A stretch of 64,000 nucleotides of DNA from Moraxellaceae bacterium REDSEA-S32_B1 (GTDB taxonomy: Bacteria > Pseudomonadota > Gammaproteobacteria > Pseudomonadales > Moraxellaceae), in assembly GCA_001626925.1 (NCBI GenBank), contig LUOR01000025.1, forward strand, positions 40,651 to 104,650. The letters are read 5' to 3'. The notes beneath the pieces were generated by a model. The model saw only the letters and a list, made by a program, of their open reading frames with translations, searched no databases and was not told where the DNA came from. Below, in pieces: positions 59,148 through 64,000 of this stretch. The position numbers and the translations under genes are program-made. Positions within the stretch are counted from its first letter, which is position 1; each line of letters starts with the position of its first letter.

Positions 59148-60299
59148 ATGGTAAAACTAGCGAAGCTAAAAAGTATGATGTATTGGGTGATTGGTTTGTC
59201 GGTCATCCTCATTTTGCTTATTGCTTTTGTTTATAGCCCATATTATGCCAAAAGTGGCTTGTGGCTGTTGGATCGCTTTGTTAGTCAAGAAGTTGATCCA
59301 GTGGCAGCTGAAAGCCAAAAGAACGGACAGCTCAGTGCTGAAAATGAGCTTGAGCCTGGTTCGAAAGAGTGGGTGGCACGACAAGCCTATCTTGCCGAAG
59401 TGAATCAAAGCTTAGATCAGAATGATGCGTCCAAGTTTTTGCAATTACAGCAACGCTATAACTTATTGTTGAAAATGATTGCAGAGCAAAAACAAGATGA
59501 ACTGAACTACCAACTTCAAGTTTTTTCTGACAACGAGTTTAAAGCCAATATAGCACAAGATCAGAATCAGGCTTCCGCTTTGAATAATATTGAAAATAGC
59601 GTAGATGATGAAAGCGAAGTAGAAATAGATATTGAAGCTTTGTTTGAAGATGTCATTAGTGATGAAAATCAACCATTGTTTGAGCAGTATCGTCAATTTT
59701 TAACGGATACTTCTACCAAAATTCAACTTGAAAACACTTCGTCTGAAGCCACACAAGTTCAAGCACCATTTATTTTTCAACGCCCTGCACATCAGCCACA
59801 TGCTATCGTGATTCTCGGTGGTGGCTTGACCAGTGGTGAGAAGAAAGGTGAAATTGTCGTTAATGCGTATACCAAAAAGCGATTAGAACAAGCTGTGGAA
59901 GTCTATCAAAGCCACAATCTGCCGATTGTACTCAGTGGTGTGGAAGCACCTTATATGCAGAAGTGGCTCGAACAACATCAAATTCATGCACAATTCTTAG
60001 AAAATCGTAGTATGAATACCTGTGAAAATACCCGATTCAGCTCATTATTATTACAAAAGCAGGGTGGTGCGCCGACCGTGTTTTTAGTGACCGATGCTTA
60101 TCATATGGCGAGAGCAAAGCGATTGTTTGCGATCAATGGTATTGCGACAATTCCTGTGATTGCACCATTGCCAAATACGTTGACTGAGTGGCAACCAAGC
60201 AAACAAAATCTAATGCACAGTCGCCGTGCAACCTATGAAATCCTTGCCACCATGCGTGATGTATGGTTTGGTGAAAGTAACTGCCGAGAGATTCCTTAA
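59148..60299 (+). CDS. YdcF/ElyC-like DUF218 protein
   Basis: A 383-residue inner-membrane protein: one helix near 14-33, a long acidic stretch (about 90-200, ending with ENTSSEATQVQAP), then the DUF218 domain with HAIVILGGGLTSG and VTDAYHMARAKRLFAINGI. Relatives SanA, ElyC and YdcF act in envelope integrity or vancomycin tolerance, but the activity is unclear. The acidic insert is longer than in E. coli YdcF (266 residues). The next gene starts two bases after its stop, so the two are coupled. Confidence 0.8.
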   Translation: MVKLAKLKSMMYWVIGLSVILILLIAFVYSPYYAKSGLWLLDRFVSQEVDPVAAESQKNGQLSAENELEPGSKEWVARQAYLAEVNQSLDQNDASKFLQLQQRYNLLLKMIAEQKQDELNYQLQVFSDNEFKANIAQDQNQASALNNIENSVDDESEVEIDIEALFEDVISDENQPLFEQYRQFLTDTSTKIQLENTSSEATQVQAPFIFQRPAHQPHAIVILGGGLTSGEKKGEIVVNAYTKKRLEQAVEVYQSHNLPIVLSGVEAPYMQKWLEQHQIHAQFLENRSMNTCENTRFSSLLLQKQGGAPTVFLVTDAYHMARAKRLFAINGIATIPVIAPLPNTLTEWQPSKQNLMHSRRATYEILATMRDVWFGESNCREIP

Positions 60300-60301
60300 T
60301 T

Positions 60302-61345
60302 ATGGCGAATATCCCATTTATGAATCCTGCGTTACTCAGCGCAACTGATTTACCGATTCCCGATCCGATCGAAACGCCAAAGGCACTGAATCATTTGGAT
60401 TTGTCTGAGCCAACTTTGCTCAACCCAATGCTTGAGGGTTATCAACGGCTTTATGCACTTGATCAACTGAATAGCTATCATTGGCAAGGTGTGGTTGAAG
60501 TTGATCAATATCGTATTCATGTTCAAATTTATGAACCAAAATTTGCTGAAGATGAACAAGGCGAAGTGAAAGGCTCTGTCTGGTTGGTACATGGTTATCT
60601 TGAACACAGCGGGATTTATCAACCAATTATCAAAGAAATTTTGGAGCAAGGCTTTAGCGTACTTGCCTTTGATTTGCCAGGTCATGGACTGAGTAACGGC
60701 ACAGTAGCGGGTATTGAAGATTTTGATGATTATCAAAAAGTGCTACATGGTATTGCTGAAGTCGTTGACGATGCAAAATCTTTACCTAAGCCCTGGCATG
60801 GCATTGGACAAAGTACGGGCGGTGCGATTTGGATGCACCATTTATTGGAATATGCTGAAAATCGACAGCAACCTTTAGTCGATCGCGTATTGTTGTTATC
60901 ACCTCTGATACGCCCTGCAAAAAGTTCTTGGTGGCACAACTCGGTTGGGTTGGGTATTGTGCGACGCATTCGGCGCCAAGTGCCTCGAAAGTTTAAACGT
61001 AATAACCATAATCCTGAATTTCTACGTTTTGTTCGATTACAAGATCCTTTGCAACCTCGTGCGATGAGTATGGATTGGATATTGGCATTGTCAAAGTGGA
61101 TGCCTCTGATGGAAGCACGACCACCGTGTCGTATTCCTGTTTGGCTGGCGCAAGGTGCGCTCGATCAAACGGTGGATTGGCGTTATAACCATGAATTTAT
61201 TCGTCGAAAATTTCGTTTGCAGACTTCATTGATTTTGGAAGAAGGTTCGCATCAGTTGATCAATGAGCGTGAAGATATTCGTGCTGCGCTAACAGGATTA
61301 ATCCCTGCATTTTTGCATGCCAAATATAAGCGTCAATACTATTAA
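60302..61345 (+). CDS. Alpha/beta hydrolase, lysophospholipase-like
   Basis: A 347-residue serine hydrolase. VWLVHGYLEHSGIYQPI (HGxxE) is typical of monoacylglycerol lipase or lysophospholipase L2 (PldB). The nucleophile is in GIGQSTGGAI, Asp in VWLAQGALDQTVDW, and His in EEGSHQLINE. A 30-residue N-terminal extension is not signal-like. It is two bases after the YdcF-like gene, which suggests shared envelope-lipid function. Confidence 0.85.
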   Translation: MANIPFMNPALLSATDLPIPDPIETPKALNHLDLSEPTLLNPMLEGYQRLYALDQLNSYHWQGVVEVDQYRIHVQIYEPKFAEDEQGEVKGSVWLVHGYLEHSGIYQPIIKEILEQGFSVLAFDLPGHGLSNGTVAGIEDFDDYQKVLHGIAEVVDDAKSLPKPWHGIGQSTGGAIWMHHLLEYAENRQQPLVDRVLLLSPLIRPAKSSWWHNSVGLGIVRRIRRQVPRKFKRNNHNPEFLRFVRLQDPLQPRAMSMDWILALSKWMPLMEARPPCRIPVWLAQGALDQTVDWRYNHEFIRRKFRLQTSLILEEGSHQLINEREDIRAALTGLIPAFLHAKYKRQYY

Positions 61346-61409
61346 AAGCTCTTTGTAATAACTGATTGGAAAATGCGTAACTAAAATACGCTGAAGAGAT
61401 TTGAGAAAA

Positions 61410-62195
61410 ATGCTTGATCAAAGACAATTAAACATTTCCATCATCGGCACAGGGCGGGTTGCAACCCATCTTGCACAACATTTGTATCAGACCAATCAAA
61501 AAATTCGGTACATCTTTAATCGGAGTTTGCAAAAAGCACAGGCTTTAGCAAATCAAGTGAATACAAATGGTATTGATGATCTAGCACAAATTGGCGATTC
61601 AGATATTGTTTTGATTTGCGTCAGTGATTCAGCTATTACAGAAATTGCTCAACAACTTTCCCAAAACCAATATCAAGGCTTAGTTGCGCATACTTCTGGA
61701 AGTACAGCACTTCAAGTGTTAACTGATTTTGGAATAAATTCAGGCGTGTTTTATCCATTACAAACATTTAGTTTTGATCAAAAGATTGATTGGCAAAACA
61801 CACCGATCTTTATTGAAGCTAAGTCATTGGATGCTTTGCAAAAATTAGAAACCTTAGCTAAAAACTTTAGCTCGAAAATTTATCAATACAATTCTGAACA
61901 GCGTTTGTCGTTGCATCTTGCGGCAGTATTTGCCTGCAACTTTAGTAATTATTGTTTTGACATTGCACAGCAAATATTGAATGAAAAGCATGTTGATGTG
62001 GATTTGTTATTGCCATTGATCGATGCAACCACTGCAAAGTTAAAACATGGTCGAGCCGTACAAAACCAAACAGGACCTGCTGTGCGTCATGACCAGCACA
62101 TCTTAGAGATGCATCAGCAGATGTTAAGCGATCGACATGATTGGCAAACGCTTTATCTTATGATGAGTCAGGGCATTCAACGGCGCGCAGAGTAA
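61410..62195 (+). CDS. Rossmann-fold DUF2520 protein
   Basis: A 262-residue predicted dehydrogenase. The N-terminal dinucleotide motif is ISIIGTGRVATHLAQHL and the C-terminal region has LHLAAVFACNFSNYC. This pattern is DUF2520, similar to ketopantoate reductase-like proteins. I use the ATG at 61410 rather than the TTG at 61401. Substrate unknown. Confidence 0.8.
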   Translation: MLDQRQLNISIIGTGRVATHLAQHLYQTNQKIRYIFNRSLQKAQALANQVNTNGIDDLAQIGDSDIVLICVSDSAITEIAQQLSQNQYQGLVAHTSGSTALQVLTDFGINSGVFYPLQTFSFDQKIDWQNTPIFIEAKSLDALQKLETLAKNFSSKIYQYNSEQRLSLHLAAVFACNFSNYCFDIAQQILNEKHVDVDLLLPLIDATTAKLKHGRAVQNQTGPAVRHDQHILEMHQQMLSDRHDWQTLYLMMSQGIQRRAE

Positions 62196-62310
62196 CTGCA
62201 TGAAATAGATATCTTATTTGAATAAATAATAATGATAAATTGACCAACATCATTGCTTTATCAAAGATCAGGTGCTAGTTTTTTAAAACTACAAAAAAGT
62301 GAGTCGAAAA

Positions 62311-63588
62311 ATGACCTATAAAGATGAAACATTAGCGATACATGCAGGCTACCAACCCGAACCGACCACCAAATCAGTGGCTGTGCCGATCTACCAAACT
62401 ACTTCTTATGCATTTGATAATACCCAGCATGGGGCAGATTTATTTGATCTCAAAGTGCAGGGCAATATTTATACACGGATTATGAACCCAACCACGGCAG
62501 TGCTTGAGCAACGCATCGCAGCATTGGAAGGTGGAATCGGTGCGCTTGCCGTAGCTTCAGGCATGTCCGCCATTACTTATGCGATTCAAACCATTGCAGA
62601 AGCAGGGGATAATATCGCATCCGTATCAACGCTATACGGCGGCACATATAATCTGTTTGCTCATACATTACCCAAACAAGGCATCGAAGTACGTTTCTTC
62701 GACTACCAACAACCTGATGCATTAAACGATTTAATCGATGAAAAAACGAAATTGATCTTTGTCGAATCAATTGGCAATCCATTGGGAAATATTATTGATT
62801 TAGAGCGAATTTCAGAGATTGCACATGCGCATGGCATCCCTGTGATTGTCGATAATACCGTCGCGACACCTGCATTACTCAAGCCTTTTGCCTACGGCGC
62901 TGATATCGTCATCCATTCATTAACTAAATATATCGGCGGACATGGCAATAGCATAGGCGGTGCAATCGTCGACAGTGGTAAATTTCCGTGGGGGAAATAT
63001 CCAGAGCGATTTAAAGTATTGAACACCCCTGACCCAAGCTATCACGGTGTGAATTACGTCGAAGCCATAGGTGATGCTGCGTATATTGCACGTGCACGGG
63101 TTGTCCCACTTCGTAATACAGGTGCAGCAATTAGTCCGCTCAGCGTTTTTTTGATTTTGCAAGGATTGGAAACGTTAAACATACGCATGGAAAGACATAC
63201 TGAGAACGCACAAAAAATTGCCGAATATTTAAAACAACATCCTAAAGTCAAATGGGTAAATTACGCAGGGCTAAAAGACCATCCACAACATCACTTGGCA
63301 CAGAAATACCTAAAAGGCAAACCATCGGCAATTTTATCGTTTGGTGTGCAAGATGGACGTGAAGGTGGCACACGATTTATTGATGCATTAAATCTCTTTA
63401 CACGCTTGGTGAACATTGGAGATGCCAAAAGTTTGGCATGCCACCCAGCAACTACAACCCATCGACAGCTTAATGAAGATGAATTGAAAACTGCTGGTGT
63501 TAGTAGTGACATGGTACGTTTATCGATCGGGATAGAACATATTGATGATCTCATAGCAGATCTCGAACAGGCCCTCGACCAAGTTTAG
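62311..63588 (+). CDS. metY: O-acetylhomoserine sulfhydrylase
   Basis: A PLP-dependent enzyme (425 residues from the ATG at 62311) that uses sulfide to make homocysteine from O-acetylhomoserine. Cys/Met-metabolism signatures are ETLAIHAGYQPEPTTKSVAV, RIMNPTT, ASGMSAITYAI and LIFVESIGNP. The PLP lysine Lys206 lies in HSLTKYIGGHGN. The GTG at 62299 is an alternative start. It connects with the sulfate assimilation cluster by pathway, not by position. Confidence 0.94.
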   Translation: MTYKDETLAIHAGYQPEPTTKSVAVPIYQTTSYAFDNTQHGADLFDLKVQGNIYTRIMNPTTAVLEQRIAALEGGIGALAVASGMSAITYAIQTIAEAGDNIASVSTLYGGTYNLFAHTLPKQGIEVRFFDYQQPDALNDLIDEKTKLIFVESIGNPLGNIIDLERISEIAHAHGIPVIVDNTVATPALLKPFAYGADIVIHSLTKYIGGHGNSIGGAIVDSGKFPWGKYPERFKVLNTPDPSYHGVNYVEAIGDAAYIARARVVPLRNTGAAISPLSVFLILQGLETLNIRMERHTENAQKIAEYLKQHPKVKWVNYAGLKDHPQHHLAQKYLKGKPSAILSFGVQDGREGGTRFIDALNLFTRLVNIGDAKSLACHPATTTHRQLNEDELKTAGVSSDMVRLSIGIEHIDDLIADLEQALDQV

Positions 63589-63821
63589 TTCAATCAAGCT
63601 AGAATAAATGCAATGTGATCCAGCCATCAAATTCAAAGCGTTTGATGGCGTGTAAAAAATTCGCACTGAGGAAATGTTTCAAAATAAAGTGAGACGGTTC
63701 TATTCGAGGGCGTTAGGCAAGTCAATCAAAAGATTTCGCTCAATAGACAGGCAAAATTTGATAAAAAAGAATAAATCCGCCTAAAAAACGTGCACCTGTC
63801 ATATAGATCAAAGAAAAGGGG
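63589..63821. other. Intergenic region after metY, no gene
   Basis: About 230 bases with no coding frame. It leads into the tandem promoters listed next. Confidence 0.5.
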
Positions 63822-63856
63822 TTGCGTTGGTAGGGAAATGCTGTAGAATGCGCACC
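63822..63856 (+). promoter_or_regulatory. Strong promoter, rRNA operon P1-like
   Basis: ttgcgt (63822-63827) and tagaat (63844-63849) with a 16-base spacer are followed by gcgcacc (63850-63856). A GC-rich discriminator after the -10 is characteristic of stringently controlled rRNA promoters. The 16S gene itself would lie past the right edge. Confidence 0.65.
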
Positions 63857-63919
63857 TATCGGCGGATGGTTAGATAAAAACTTATTGATAAACAAGGGCT
63901 TGGCTAAAATGGTTGGGTT

Positions 63920-63990
63920 TTAAGTTTAAAAAATGAGTTTTAAAAAATATCTAAATATCCAGTTGACTTTTTAGAGATAGAGAGTAATAT
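63920..63990 (+). promoter_or_regulatory. Second promoter with upstream AT-rich element, rRNA operon P2-like
   Basis: ttgact (63963-63968) and taatat (63985-63990) have a 16-base spacer. An AT-rich tract (63920-63962) resembles an UP element. The last bases, agccgacc, again give a GC-rich discriminator. Two tandem strong promoters so close are best explained by an rrn operon. Confidence 0.6.
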
Positions 63991-64000
63991 AGCCGACCTA

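Overview
The window is a chromosomal segment of a gammaproteobacterium, almost certainly Acinetobacter (Moraxellaceae). This rests on AT-leaning base composition, a monomeric NADP isocitrate dehydrogenase, Acinetobacter-like SucA, RecA and cysteine-regulon proteins, and the mix of housekeeping genes. The genus is inference; I cannot name the species from sequence alone. I see no insertion sequence, prophage, integrase or CRISPR array. Nearly all of it is core genome.

Layout. 1-7.5 kb: the N-terminal part of an ABC exporter, fadH (unsaturated fatty acid beta-oxidation), tRNA-Ser(UGA), an M23 peptidase lipoprotein, a phospholipase D/cardiolipin-synthase-like lipoprotein and a membrane metallophosphoesterase. 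8-16 kb: the TCA block sucA-sucB-lpdA-sucC-sucD, preceded by a 650-base gap holding a series of stem-loops. 16-31 kb: a putative metal-dependent hydrolase, bacterioferritin, an exported peroxiredoxin, recA, hslR, yrfG, cysQ, icd, a histidine phosphatase, a tautomerase, rpsT, gloB, an ExoX-like nuclease, a rhomboid protease and a glycerophosphodiesterase lipoprotein. 31-32 kb: a small RelBE-type toxin-antitoxin cassette with a third upstream gene, the most accessory-looking part of the window. 32-43 kb: proS, an RND efflux pair, two exported proteins of unknown role, an LrgA/LrgB pair and hflX.

43-51 kb: a small membrane-protein gene that appears broken by a one-base frameshift, an acyltransferase, a zinc-ribbon-like protein, and the sulfate uptake cluster. 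Read on the minus strand this is sbp, an alpha/beta hydrolase, cysT, cysW, cysA and a CysB-type regulator. 51-62 kb: pabC-mltG-tmk, an unknown gene, dps, an HxlR regulator, an iron-type alcohol dehydrogenase, a low-molecular-weight tyrosine phosphatase, murB, a YdcF-like protein, an alpha/beta hydrolase and a DUF2520 dehydrogenase-like protein. 62-64 kb: metY, then two tandem strong promoters with the look of an rRNA operon leader at the right edge.

Two non-coding signals stand out. Four copies of a roughly 105-base imperfect palindrome lie only between genes (centres 16029, 34200, 45841, 47086). The 59-base core has the same length in all four, and the outer arms change together between copies. 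Second, the TCA block and recA are preceded by compact stem-loops that look like structured leaders. No wholly new protein system is evident. The three-gene toxin-antitoxin cassette is the nearest candidate.
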